A stretch of 64,000 bases of DNA from G016756615 sp050958605. GTDB taxonomy: Bacteria > Pseudomonadota > Alphaproteobacteria > Rhizobiales > Rhizobiaceae. The position numbers and the translations under genes are program-made. The stretch is from NCBI RefSeq assembly GCF_050958605.1, contig NZ_JBJHDO010000004.1, positions 62,001 through 126,000 of the forward strand, in the 5' to 3' direction. How positions within the stretch are numbered: the first letter of the stretch is position 1; every line of letters begins with the position of its first letter. Of this stretch, positions 11,478-24,497 are shown piece by piece. Under the pieces are notes generated by a model that had not been told where the DNA came from, searched no databases, and was given only the letters and a program-made list of their open reading frames with translations.

Positions 11478-12143
11478 TTAGCTGCCGAGCGAGACGACGA
11501 GGTTGACTGCTGCCGCCACCAGCACCGTGTTGAAGAAGAACGAAAGGACCGCGTGGAGGAGGTTCAACTTGCGCATCGTCGTGGTGGTGACGGCCACGTC
11601 CGACGTCTGCGCGGTCATTCCGATGATGAACGCGAAATAGAGGAAATCGTAGCCGGCCGGCTCCTTCGTGCCGGGAAAATCGAGCCCGCCATGGGGCTCG
11701 CGGAGATGCGCCTGTAAGCCCTCGACCGTCTCGTCGGGGCGCCAATAACGGTGCGCGTAGTGCATGGCCGCCATCGTATGGACCGTTAGCCAGCCCAGCG
11801 CGACCGAGGCAAGCGAGAAGCCGAGCATCACAGCATCCGGTCCGCCATGGCTGTTGATCAGAGCGAAGAGCGAGCCGACTGCCACGACCACAGTGCCGAA
11901 GGTTACGGCGAGAATGACCCAATCCGGTTCGTCGGCGCCTGCCGCGTGCTTCTTCAGATAAGCGGGGGTCAACTGCGGTATCTTCAGCGCCGTCAGGACA
12001 AGATAAAGGAAAAAGAACGTATTGGCGGCAGCGACGGTGACGAGCTGCCAGCTCAGCCAGCGGCTGGAAAGCAATGTCAGCATACCGCCAAGCGCGGCGA
12101 CCGCGAATGGCGCGTGGCGCGTAAGCAGGCGTTGCAGACGCAC
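11478..12143 (-). CDS. DUF1345 inner-membrane protein
   Basis: A 221-residue integral membrane protein with about five hydrophobic segments. The conserved block YDFLYFAFIIGMTAQTSDVAV before the last helix is typical of the DUF1345 family, whose function is unknown. I start it at the GTG at 12143, which follows a GGGGTGAG ribosome site four bases after the yaiI-type stop; longer frames upstream would run through the yaiI gene. It is embedded between the two enzymes of formaldehyde oxidation, but there is no sequence evidence of a role in that pathway. Confidence 0.85.
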   Translation of the reverse strand: MRLQRLLTRHAPFAVAALGGMLTLLSSRWLSWQLVTVAAANTFFFLYLVLTALKIPQLTPAYLKKHAAGADEPDWVILAVTFGTVVVAVGSLFALINSHGGPDAVMLGFSLASVALGWLTVHTMAAMHYAHRYWRPDETVEGLQAHLREPHGGLDFPGTKEPAGYDFLYFAFIIGMTAQTSDVAVTTTTMRKLNLLHAVLSFFFNTVLVAAAVNLVVSLGS

Positions 12144-12147
12144 GATC

Positions 12148-12609
12148 TCACCCCGCAGCTTTGATCGCCCGCCGTGCCATCTGTTCGAGGGCGCCGAGGA
12201 AACGCGAGCGGTCCTCCCGCATGAAGGCGGCATTGTAGCCCTTGCTTTCGCCCGTTTCACGCAGATGCTGCTTGAGGTCGCGCATGGCCACTGCCATCCC
12301 GATGGTTTCCGGCGTGAAAGGACGCCCGGTCGGACCGAGCGCGTGCGCGCCGAGCTCCACGACCCTGGCCGCAAGCGGGATGTCGGCGGTCACCACGATG
12401 TCGTTCGGCTTTGTCGCCTCGACGATCCAGTCGTCGGCCGCATCCGCGCCCTTCGACACGACGACATTGCGGATCATTGGATCGCGGGACGGACGCAATC
12501 CGCCGTTGGAGACGAAAGTGACGAGGAGCCCGTGCCGTTCCGCCACCTTCATCACCTCGTCTTTCACCGGGCAGGCATCGGCATCGACGAATATGGAGGG
12601 GGCCGCCAT
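12148..12609 (-). CDS. YaiI/YqxD family protein (DUF188)
   Basis: A 153-residue PIN-like protein. The start IFVDADACPVKDEV and the VVTADIPLAARVVELGAHALGP block are the two signatures of the YaiI/YqxD (DUF188) family, with clustered aspartates that resemble the metal site of PIN nucleases. Activity and substrate are unknown. The ATG at 12609 follows GGGGGC; a TTG at 12624 overlapping the frmA stop is a second option. Twelve bases or fewer separate it from frmA and four from the DUF1345 gene, so it is co-transcribed. Confidence 0.88.
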   Translation of the reverse strand: MAAPSIFVDADACPVKDEVMKVAERHGLLVTFVSNGGLRPSRDPMIRNVVVSKGADAADDWIVEATKPNDIVVTADIPLAARVVELGAHALGPTGRPFTPETIGMAVAMRDLKQHLRETGESKGYNAAFMREDRSRFLGALEQMARRAIKAAG

Positions 12610-12620
12610 GCTGCCCCCGC

Positions 12621-13748
<1,128 letters not shown>

Positions 13749-13910
13749 GGGGATTCTCCAACACAGATTTCGGCCTCAAACTTTCAGGTTTCCTCGGCGC
13801 GATCAACCCTGCACCAAAGTCCAGCAACGCCTCGCAAGGGCAGATTGCGCGCTTGAGCGGCGGGGGCGATCCACATAATAAGGGCGGGTCATCGGAGGAA
13901 ACGCGCCCGC

Positions 13911-15923
13911 ATGTTCAAGAAGATCCTGATCGCCAATCGGGGCGAGATCGCCTGCCGCGTCATCAAGTCGGCGAAAAAAATGGGGATCGCGACCGTGGCG
14001 GTCTATTCGGACGCCGACCGGGACGCCATGCATGTCGAGATGGCCGACGAAGCCGTCCATATCGGTCCGGCCCCGGCCGCGCAGAGCTATCTCGTTTCCG
14101 AGAAGATCATCGCCGCCTGCAAGGAGACCGGCGCCGAGGCCGTCCATCCCGGTTATGGCTTTCTCTCGGAGCGCGCTTCCTTCTGCGCCGCGCTGGAAGC
14201 GGAAGGGGTCGTCTTCATCGGCCCCAAGCCCAAGGCCATCGAGGCCATGGGCGACAAGATCGAATCGAAGAAGTTCGCCAATGCGGCCAAGGTGAACACC
14301 GTTCCGGGCTTCCTCGGCGTGATCGAGGATGCCGACCATGCCGAGAAGATCGCAGGTGAGATCGGCTACCCGGTGATGATCAAGGCTTCGGCGGGCGGCG
14401 GCGGCAAGGGCATGCGCATCGCCTGGAAGGAAGCGGAGGTCCGTGACGGTTTCGAACGGGCGCGGTCCGAGGCCAGGAGTTCCTTCGGTGACGATCGTGT
14501 TTTCATCGAGAAGTTCGTCGTCGAGCCGCGCCATATAGAAATCCAGGTTCTGGCCGACGCGCATGGTCACGCGATCTATCTCGGGGAGCGCGAGTGCTCG
14601 ATTCAGCGTCGCAACCAGAAGGTCGTCGAGGAGGCGCCTTCGCCCTTCCTGGACGAAAAGACCCGCAAGGCGATGGGCGAGCAGGCCGTGGCGCTCGCCA
14701 AGGCGGTCGATTACCAGAGCGCGGGCACCGTCGAGTTCATCGTCGACAAGGATCGGAATTTCTATTTCCTGGAGATGAACACGAGGCTCCAGGTGGAGCA
14801 TCCCGTGACCGAGCTCGTCACGGGCGTCGATCTTGTGGAGCAGATGATCCGCGTTGCCGCGGGCGAGAAACTCGCCATTCGCCAGAGCGACGTGAAGCTC
14901 GATGGGTGGGCGGTGGAAAGCCGCCTCTATGCGGAGGATCCCTATCGCAACTTCCTGCCGTCCATCGGTCGTCTGACGCGCTACCGCCCGCCCGAAGAGG
15001 GGCGGTTCGGCGATGTCGTGATCCGGAACGATACTGGGGTGAGCGAAGGTTCGGAAATCTCGATGTTCTACGATCCGATGGTCGCCAAGCTCTGCACATG
15101 GGCGCCGACGCGCCTGGAGGCGATCGACGCGATGTCCGACGCGCTCGACAGTTTCGTGGTCGACGGCATCGAGCACAATATTCCGTTCTTGTCCGCCCTG
15201 ATGCAGCATCCACGCTGGCGTGAAGGACGGCTGTCGACCGGCTTCATCGCGGAAGAGTATCCCAACGGCTTCGCACCGATCACGCCGGACGAGAGCGAGA
15301 AGGGCGTTCTGGCGGCAATCGCCATGGCCGTCGAGCTGCTGCGGCGTGACCGCCTCGACCGGCTCGGCGGTCGCCTCGCGCCTCATTCGGGCGCGGTAAA
15401 GCCCGACTGGGAAGTCCGACTTGGAGAGGAATACATTCCCGTGTCGATCGTCGAAGGCATGATCTCCGTTCCCATGGAGGTCGATCTCTCGATAGCGGGC
15501 GGAAAGCCGCTCACGATCGCCTCGCAATGGCGCCCCGGCGAGCCGGTATGGCACGGCACGGTGGGTGGAAAGCAGGTTTCCGCCCAGATCCGCCCGCTGC
15601 TCAATGGCAGCCGCATTGCCTGGAAGGGAATGGCGGTCTCGGCACGCGCCATGTTGCCGAGAACGGCGGAACTCGACCGGCTCATGCCCGTCAAGCTGCC
15701 GCCGGATACGTCGAAGATGCTGCTCTGCCCGATGCCCGGCCTCGTGGTCTCGATCGCCGTCGCGGAAGGTCAGGAGATCAAGGCGGGCGAAACCCTGGCA
15801 GTCGTCGAGGCAATGAAGATGGAGAATGTGCTGCGCGCCGAGCGCGACCTCACCATCGCCCGGATCAATGCCAAGCCGGGCGACAGCCTCGCCGTCGATG
15901 CGGTGATCATGGAATTCGCGTGA
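13911..15923 (+). CDS. pccA: Propionyl-CoA carboxylase, biotin-containing alpha subunit
   Basis: ATP-dependent carboxylation of the biotin arm, delivered to propionyl-CoA by the PccB subunit (not in the window). The 670-residue chain has an N-terminal biotin carboxylase (ILIANRGEIACRVI, the ATP-grasp loop SAGGGGKGM, and EMNTRLQVEHPVTE), a middle BT-type linker domain and a C-terminal biotinyl domain with EAMKMEN (K636). The length and middle domain fit PccA rather than the short AccC. The likely role is propionate and odd-chain or branched-chain catabolism into methylmalonyl-CoA. It is divergent from frmA and followed by the CRISPR remnant. Confidence 0.93.
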   Translation: MFKKILIANRGEIACRVIKSAKKMGIATVAVYSDADRDAMHVEMADEAVHIGPAPAAQSYLVSEKIIAACKETGAEAVHPGYGFLSERASFCAALEAEGVVFIGPKPKAIEAMGDKIESKKFANAAKVNTVPGFLGVIEDADHAEKIAGEIGYPVMIKASAGGGGKGMRIAWKEAEVRDGFERARSEARSSFGDDRVFIEKFVVEPRHIEIQVLADAHGHAIYLGERECSIQRRNQKVVEEAPSPFLDEKTRKAMGEQAVALAKAVDYQSAGTVEFIVDKDRNFYFLEMNTRLQVEHPVTELVTGVDLVEQMIRVAAGEKLAIRQSDVKLDGWAVESRLYAEDPYRNFLPSIGRLTRYRPPEEGRFGDVVIRNDTGVSEGSEISMFYDPMVAKLCTWAPTRLEAIDAMSDALDSFVVDGIEHNIPFLSALMQHPRWREGRLSTGFIAEEYPNGFAPITPDESEKGVLAAIAMAVELLRRDRLDRLGGRLAPHSGAVKPDWEVRLGEEYIPVSIVEGMISVPMEVDLSIAGGKPLTIASQWRPGEPVWHGTVGGKQVSAQIRPLLNGSRIAWKGMAVSARAMLPRTAELDRLMPVKLPPDTSKMLLCPMPGLVVSIAVAEGQEIKAGETLAVVEAMKMENVLRAERDLTIARINAKPGDSLAVDAVIMEFA

Positions 15924-16011
15924 TGGGGCCGGTTGCTGGGAAACCGAGAGGAATCGGCATGAGGCGAGCAATGCCGCGCGAATGCCGAGCATGCCGTGTT
16001 TTACCGACCGG

Positions 16012-16173
16012 TTTTCTACCTCCCGGAAGCGTGGATTGAAACTGAGAGGTGGTGAAGGAGTTCATTCGGCCGCCTTGCCGCTCCTTCGCGGGAGCGTGGA
16101 TTGAAACCACACGCCTTACGGCGAAATCGACATGGCCGACGTGTCGCTCCCTCGCGGGGGCGTGGATCGAAAC
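16012..16173 (+). CRISPR. Short decayed CRISPR array, type I-C-like repeats, no cas genes
   Basis: Three 31-nt repeat units end at 16042, 16107 and 16173, a spacing of 65 and 66 nt. Two spacers of 34 nt (16043-16076) and 35 nt (16108-16142) lie between them. The middle unit (16077-16107) has the stem GCTCC...GGAGC and the GTGGATTGAAAC tail typical of subtype I-C repeats. The third unit differs at a few bases (GTGGATCGAAAC), and the first keeps only the 3' half. Both spacers are read through without stops in at least one frame, as expected of phage or plasmid coding DNA. No cas gene is in the window, so the array cannot grow here by itself. Confidence 0.85.
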
Positions 16174-16219
16174 TTGCCAGGCCTACCATTATGTCACCCA
16201 AGGTTGACCATCGCGGAAG

Positions 16220-17269
16220 CTACACGTTGTACTTTACCGCTGTGGCTCGAAGGCGGTCCGAGTAATCGTAGATGTGATCCAGCGTCTCGATTTGCACTCG
16301 CTCCTCCTTCTCTCCATCAAATAGGCTAATGTACTTGATCGCTCTGTTAAAATGCAGTCGGGTGAGAGGCTTGCGGTTGTTGTTATCGATCAAGACGGCG
16401 CAGTAGGATTTTGCATCGCGAATAACGATGCGTTGAGGACGAATGACTTCCCGCACGATCGCCTTGGCTATCATGAAGCCTTCGAGTTCCTCTTCGGTCG
16501 TGACGACCTCATCCTCGGTTATGGAGTTATTTTCAATCTCTTCAGCCAGCTGCTCAGTGTCGGCCAGTGCCGAGGAAATGCGGCTCTTGACCGAGTCGCG
16601 AATAACTTCGCGGAATGCTGATCGCACCAAGCCGGAGAACTGATCTTTCACTGCTGCTGTGAAGCGGCCATCATAAAGGCCCTCAGTGACCATTCTGACG
16701 AATGCCTCCGGTGGCTCGTCGACGATCTTGTTTATGGCGGACTTAATTGCCGAAGTGTATTTCAGACGCTCTGCCGTTGCGAGAATTCCGCTGACATCGA
16801 AGCCGGATTTCTCAAATTTCTTTAGCTCGGCTACCAGATGGGGCTGCATTTCTGACAATTCGAATGTCAGGAAGGGCCTGGTGTCTAGTTTGTTCGGCTC
16901 TTCTAGGTCGGTATGGAAATGGAAGCTCCGACCATTTGTTAGGATCGCAAATTTTGCGCTTGTGACGGTGAAATATCGAAAGAGTTGCGCCAGATGAACT
17001 TTATCAAGGTTCGTGGTGATCGGCTTGCATTCGATCAGGATGCGGATTTCGCCGTCCAGCTTGATTGCGTAGTCGACCTTCTCACCCTTTTTCCCTACCG
17101 CGTCCGCAGTAAACTCAGGAACGACTTCCGCCGGATTGAACACGTCGTAGCCAAGAGCGCGCAGGAACGGCAAGACTACTGCCGTTTTCACCGCCTCTTC
17201 CGTGGCCATGGTGCTCGAGTGTGACCGCACCCGCTCTGAGAGCAGATGCAGTTGTTCTTCAAGTGACAT
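16220..17269 (-). CDS. HsdR N-terminal-type (PD-(D/E)XK) nuclease-like protein
   Basis: A 349-residue protein resembling the stand-alone 'type I restriction enzyme HsdR N-terminal domain' family (COG4748-like). The nuclease core is visible as EEAVKTAVVLPFLRALGYDVFN, then VDYAIKLDG and IRILIECKP, giving the spaced D and E-x-K of PD-(D/E)XK nucleases. LAQLFRYFTVTSAKFAILTNG follows. The rest is helical with an acidic linker (ENNSITEDEVVTTEEELEG) and no helicase motor. Base composition is clearly less GC-rich than its neighbours. It has no hsdM or hsdS partner. CRISPR-like repeats lie on both sides, suggesting a horizontally acquired defence or prophage remnant. Confidence 0.8.
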   Translation of the reverse strand: MSLEEQLHLLSERVRSHSSTMATEEAVKTAVVLPFLRALGYDVFNPAEVVPEFTADAVGKKGEKVDYAIKLDGEIRILIECKPITTNLDKVHLAQLFRYFTVTSAKFAILTNGRSFHFHTDLEEPNKLDTRPFLTFELSEMQPHLVAELKKFEKSGFDVSGILATAERLKYTSAIKSAINKIVDEPPEAFVRMVTEGLYDGRFTAAVKDQFSGLVRSAFREVIRDSVKSRISSALADTEQLAEEIENNSITEDEVVTTEEELEGFMIAKAIVREVIRPQRIVIRDAKSYCAVLIDNNNRKPLTRLHFNRAIKYISLFDGEKEERVQIETLDHIYDYSDRLRATAVKYNV

Positions 17270-17356
17270 TTTCCCAAGTCCTCCCCAGAACTCCGGTTAC
17301 CATTGCGTGTTAAAATCGAGTCTGCAAGCAGGAATTGCTTATTGCGCCTTCGCGCG

Positions 17357-17469
17357 CTAGCTCCTTCGCCAGGATCCTGCGATTGGGAGACCAGCCCCCG
17401 TCGCTCCTGCGCGGGAGCGAGTAGTATCGAGCTCCGGTGGCTCCCTCGGGGGGAACTGTAGTTGGGAGC
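17357..17469 (+). repeat. Three diverged copies resembling the CRISPR repeat
   Basis: Segments starting near 17357, 17400 and 17437 each begin with a GCTCC(T/C)TCG-type block. They continue toward GGGAG and end in a degraded ATTG/AGTTGGGAG version of the repeat tail; the second copy (TCGCTCCTGCGCGGGAGCG) is closest. They are 43 and 37 nt apart, too close for intact spacer units, so this is not a functional array. They mirror the true array across the nuclease gene. Chance similarity of GC-rich hairpins cannot be excluded. Confidence 0.45.
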
Positions 17470-17576
17470 CGCCTGGACACTTACGCTGTGCGCGCTGCCC
17501 TTTTCGACTGGACTCGCATGTAGGCGACCCAGACAATAGATAGACCGACACAGATTCCCAGGAGCGGCATTCGATC

Positions 17577-21104
<3,528 letters not shown>

Positions 21105-21123
21105 ATTTTGATCGGGAAGGGGC

Positions 21124-21894
21124 ATGGATCCCGTCAGTCTGGCGGCGTTGCTCGCGTTCGCCGCAATCGCCGCTTACGTCCAAACGTTGACCGGATTCGC
21201 CCTCGGCCTGATCATGATGGGCGGTGTCGGCCTGACCGGCGTCATTGATCTGCCGCAAGCGGCTGTGCTCGTAAGCTGCCTGACATTCGTGAACGCGGTA
21301 CTTGTCCTCGCCAAGGGCTGGCGCGACATCGCCATGCGCGAATTCACGTCAAGCATGGTGGCGAGCGCCATCACGCTTTTTGCCGGCTATTGGCTGCTCG
21401 GGGTCATGGCGTCGGCTTCGATGGACTGGCTCAAGCTTGTCCTGGGCTGCGTCATCATCGTGTCGAGCATTCAGCTCGCCATGAAGCCGGTGCAGTTCGC
21501 CCGGCCTTCGTCGACATTCTCTTTTGTATGTTATGGTTCAATCGCCGGCCTGATGGGCGGGCTCTTCTCCACGTCCGGGCCACCGCTGGTCTATCATTTC
21601 TATCGCCAGCCTATGCGCCCCGTCGCCATCAGGGAGACGCTCGTCGCCATTTTCGCGGCGAATGCCTGTATCCGCCTCGGAATCGTGGCGCATTCAGGCG
21701 ACATGCCGCCGGCAAATTTGTGGTGGGGATTGTTGTCCATTCCGGTCGTGATCGTGTTCACGCTGACCGCCAAAAAGTGGCCGCCGCCGGTTTCCCCGTT
21801 GACCATGCGGCGCCTGGCGTTCGTGCTGCTCTTTCTTTCCGGAGTTTCGCTGGCAACGCCGGCGGCCTATGAGATCTTATTTGCGCCTTCGTAA
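21124..21894 (+). CDS. TSUP (TauE/SafE) family membrane permease
   Basis: A 256-residue integral membrane protein with about seven to eight hydrophobic segments, the usual architecture of TauE/SafE permeases that export sulfite, sulfoacetate or related anions. The internal duplicate motifs are visible as QTLTGFALGLI near the start and GLMGGLFSTSGPPLVYHFY at about residues 140-160. It begins 20 bp after dnaE but has no functional link to it. It is convergent with the iorB-like gene. Substrate is not determinable. Confidence 0.88.
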   Translation: MDPVSLAALLAFAAIAAYVQTLTGFALGLIMMGGVGLTGVIDLPQAAVLVSCLTFVNAVLVLAKGWRDIAMREFTSSMVASAITLFAGYWLLGVMASASMDWLKLVLGCVIIVSSIQLAMKPVQFARPSSTFSFVCYGSIAGLMGGLFSTSGPPLVYHFYRQPMRPVAIRETLVAIFAANACIRLGIVAHSGDMPPANLWWGLLSIPVVIVFTLTAKKWPPPVSPLTMRRLAFVLLFLSGVSLATPAAYEILFAPS

Positions 21895-22037
21895 TGGACG
21901 GCCCGCGTTGCCGCGGGCTTCTACGCGAATAACCGCTTCAGTCGGCCATCTCGCCCCCCGAGTGCTGCCAGATTCATGCATCCCGGGCGCACGGAAATAG
22001 CGGGTGATAGCTGCTATCACTTGGGTTGGCTCCTTCG

Positions 22038-22282
22038 TTCGGCACCGTTGGGCGGACGGCCGCAATGGAACGGAATGGATCCTCGGGTCACGTCGCCTTC
22101 GCTTCGCTCGACGCCGGCCCGAGGATGACGAAGCTTCTATGTCGATGCCAATCGCCAACGTTGACGATTTGCGCAGGTCTTCAACGCCAATCGTCATCCT
22201 CGGGCGTGAGCCCGCGCCAGCGGGCGAGCTGACCCGAGGATCCATTCCGTTCCATTGCGGCCGTCCGCCCAACGGTGCCGAA
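22038..22282. repeat. Nested inverted repeat with 53-bp perfect arms
   Basis: The left arm 22038-22090 is the exact reverse complement of 22230-22282 (53 bp). A second perfect pair, CCCGAGGATGACG (22118-22130) and CGTCATCCTCGGG (22192-22204), is nested inside. Each half is itself a small palindrome, ATCCTCGGG...CCCGAGGAT (22079-22126 and 22196-22241), so the unit looks like two REP-like elements in opposite orientation. It fills the gap between the convergent TSUP and iorB-like genes and could act as a bidirectional terminator or transcript barrier. Confidence 0.9.
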
Positions 22283-22310
22283 CAAAGCGGCCGAATCAAT
22301 TCCGCCGCAG

Positions 22311-24494
22311 CTACGCCGACAACCCTTTCGAGATCGGCAGCCTGTGGATCGTCTTGCCGGTCGCGGCTCGCAGCGCATTGGCCACTGCGGGGCCGATCGG
22401 CGGCACGCCGGGCTCTCCAACGCCCGTCGGGTTTTCCTCCGAGGCAACGATGTGCACCTCGACCTTTGGCATCTGGTCGATGCGCAGCGGCGTGTAGGTA
22501 TCGTAATTCGCCTGATCGACCACCCCGCCCGTCAGCGTAAGCTCTTCCTGAAGGATCGCGCCGAGACCGAAACCGATGCCGCCTTCCATTTGGGCGCGCA
22601 CCTGATCCGGATTGACGGCAATGCCGCAGTCGACCGCACAGACGACGCGATCGACCGTGAAGTCCGTGCCGCCCTTGAAGGTGATCTCGGCCACCTGCGC
22701 GACATAGGTCGAGAAGCTCTCGTGCAGCGCCACACCACGGAAGCGGCCCTCGGGAAGCGGCGTGCCCCAATCCGCCTTTTCGGCGGCGAGACGGAGCACA
22801 CCGGCATGTCGCGGATGCTTGTCCAGCATGGACAGACGGAACTCGACGGGATCGCGGCCGACGGCGGCGGCGATCTCATCGATGAAAGTCTCCACCGCAT
22901 AGGCGGTATGCGTCGAACCGACCGAACGCCACCACAGAACCGGTATTTTCGACTGGGTGGAGGTAAGGTCGATCTTCACGTTGGGGATCGCATAGGGAAG
23001 ATTGGCTGCGCCTTCGACCGACGAGCCGTCGACGCCGTCCTTCACCATAGGCGTGCCTTCAAAGATGGACTGCCCGACGATATGATCGTAGAGGGCCACC
23101 AGATTGCCCTCCTTGTCGACACCTGCCTGCATCGCATGCACATAGGCCGGCCGGTAGCGGCCGCCCCGCATGTCGTTTTCACGCGTCCACTGCACCTTTA
23201 CGGGTGCTTTCCAGCCGAGGGCCCGAGCTATCGTGACTGCCTCGACGACGAGATCCGCATCCATCACTGCGCGCCGTCCGAAGCTGCCGCCAGACTTCAT
23301 GACATGCAGCCTGACCTTGTCTGGCGCGACGCCGCCCGCCTGGGCGGCTGCCGCCTGATAGACATCCGGCATTTGATGGCCGCCCCATACTTCGAGCGTT
23401 CCGTCCTCTCCCATCCTGGCCACCGCGTTCAACGGTTCGAGCGAAGCATGAGCGAGATAGGGAAATTGGTAACGCGCCTCGATGACCTTGTCGGCCGACG
23501 ACAACGTCCCGATCGCATCCCCGTCGTTTCGTGCGGTCGCCGCGGCCGCAGTCTCGGAGATGCGAACATACTCGGCCAGGATTTGATCCGAGCCTCGGGC
23601 TTCGGCGGAAGCTTCGTTCCAGCTCACCGTCACGAGATCGCGAGCCTTCAGCGCCGTCCACATGTCGCGACCGACGACGGCTATGCCGCGCGGGGTCTGG
23701 ACGACATCCACGATACCGTCGAGAGCCTTGGCTTTCGAAGCGTCGAAACCGGCAATCTCAGCGCCGAACTTGGGTGGATGGATCATGACGGCGGTGAGCA
23801 AGCCGTCCATCTTGAGATCGATTGTGTATTGCTGGCTGCCATTGGTCTTGCCGGCCGAATCGTAGCGCTTAAGCTGCTCCGATCCGATCTGCTTCCATTC
23901 GCTGCGCGGCTTGAGCGGTATGTCGGTGGGCAGAGGCATTTCAGCCGCGGCCGCGGCGAGCTCGCCGAATCGGGCTTGCTTGCCCGAGGGGTGGGAGAGC
24001 ACCCCTGAACTGACATCGATCTCGTTCTGGGGAACGTCCCATGCCTTGGCCGCCGCCGCCGCCAGCATCAGGCGGGCGCCGGCCCCGGCCTTACGGTAGC
24101 GCTCCCAGGACGACACGATCGAAGTCGAGCCGCCGGTGCCTTGCGCGGCGCCGCCCCAGGCCAGATTGCCGTAGAGGGCCGTATTGCCGGAAGCGCCGAT
24201 CACGTCCAGCTTCGACCAGTCGCCGTCGAGCTCTTCCATGACGAGCGTTGCGATGCCGAAATAGGATCCCTGACCCATTTCGAACTGCGAAGAGTGAACC
24301 AGAATCCTGTCGTCCGGTGTGATCTCGACATAGGTCTTGAACGGATTGGCCGGCTTCGGCGTCGACTGGGCTGTGGCGCTATCCGGCCCAATCAACCTGT
24401 AGCCGATGACCAGTCCGGCAGTTGCCGCAGCACCCCTGAGGAATTGCCGTCTCGAGGGGCGCAGCGTGGCTAGTTCGGTGCGGAGCGGGAGCAT
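22311..24494 (-). CDS. Molybdenum hydroxylase large subunit (IorB-like, xanthine dehydrogenase family)
   Basis: A 727-residue molybdopterin-binding subunit of the isoquinoline 1-oxidoreductase (IorB) type. The N terminus has a twin-arginine signal (SRRQFLRGAAATAG), pointing to a periplasmic enzyme. Cofactor-binding blocks include SSQFEMGQGSYFGIATLVMEE, AWGGAAQGTGGS and GGSFGRRA. The C-terminal GVGEPGVPPIGPA carries the glutamate that acts as catalytic base in the family. The partner iron-sulfur subunit is 3 bp upstream. Enzymes of this type hydroxylate N-heterocycles or oxidise aldehydes using a c-type cytochrome acceptor; none is encoded here and the substrate is unknown. Confidence 0.9.
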   Translation of the reverse strand: MLPLRTELATLRPSRRQFLRGAAATAGLVIGYRLIGPDSATAQSTPKPANPFKTYVEITPDDRILVHSSQFEMGQGSYFGIATLVMEELDGDWSKLDVIGASGNTALYGNLAWGGAAQGTGGSTSIVSSWERYRKAGAGARLMLAAAAAKAWDVPQNEIDVSSGVLSHPSGKQARFGELAAAAAEMPLPTDIPLKPRSEWKQIGSEQLKRYDSAGKTNGSQQYTIDLKMDGLLTAVMIHPPKFGAEIAGFDASKAKALDGIVDVVQTPRGIAVVGRDMWTALKARDLVTVSWNEASAEARGSDQILAEYVRISETAAAATARNDGDAIGTLSSADKVIEARYQFPYLAHASLEPLNAVARMGEDGTLEVWGGHQMPDVYQAAAAQAGGVAPDKVRLHVMKSGGSFGRRAVMDADLVVEAVTIARALGWKAPVKVQWTRENDMRGGRYRPAYVHAMQAGVDKEGNLVALYDHIVGQSIFEGTPMVKDGVDGSSVEGAANLPYAIPNVKIDLTSTQSKIPVLWWRSVGSTHTAYAVETFIDEIAAAVGRDPVEFRLSMLDKHPRHAGVLRLAAEKADWGTPLPEGRFRGVALHESFSTYVAQVAEITFKGGTDFTVDRVVCAVDCGIAVNPDQVRAQMEGGIGFGLGAILQEELTLTGGVVDQANYDTYTPLRIDQMPKVEVHIVASEENPTGVGEPGVPPIGPAVANALRAATGKTIHRLPISKGLSA

Positions 24495-24497
24495 AGG

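Noticed and set aside
13803..15992. Long open frame antisense to pccA
   Set aside because: It has no ribosome site and no recognisable domains, and lies entirely opposite a clear pccA. High third-codon GC keeps antisense frames open in such genomes; the same holds for long antisense frames opposite gcvP, dnaE, uvrA, iorB, gyrA and glpV.
17357..17469. Second functional CRISPR array
   Set aside because: The copies are 37-43 nt apart, too close for repeat plus spacer, and each is strongly diverged. I list them only as repeat-like remnants.
17481..17570. 29-residue hydrophobic frame on the minus strand at the dnaE promoter
   Set aside because: It reads as a plausible single-helix peptide but has no ribosome site and lies in the dnaE leader; I could not support it as a gene.
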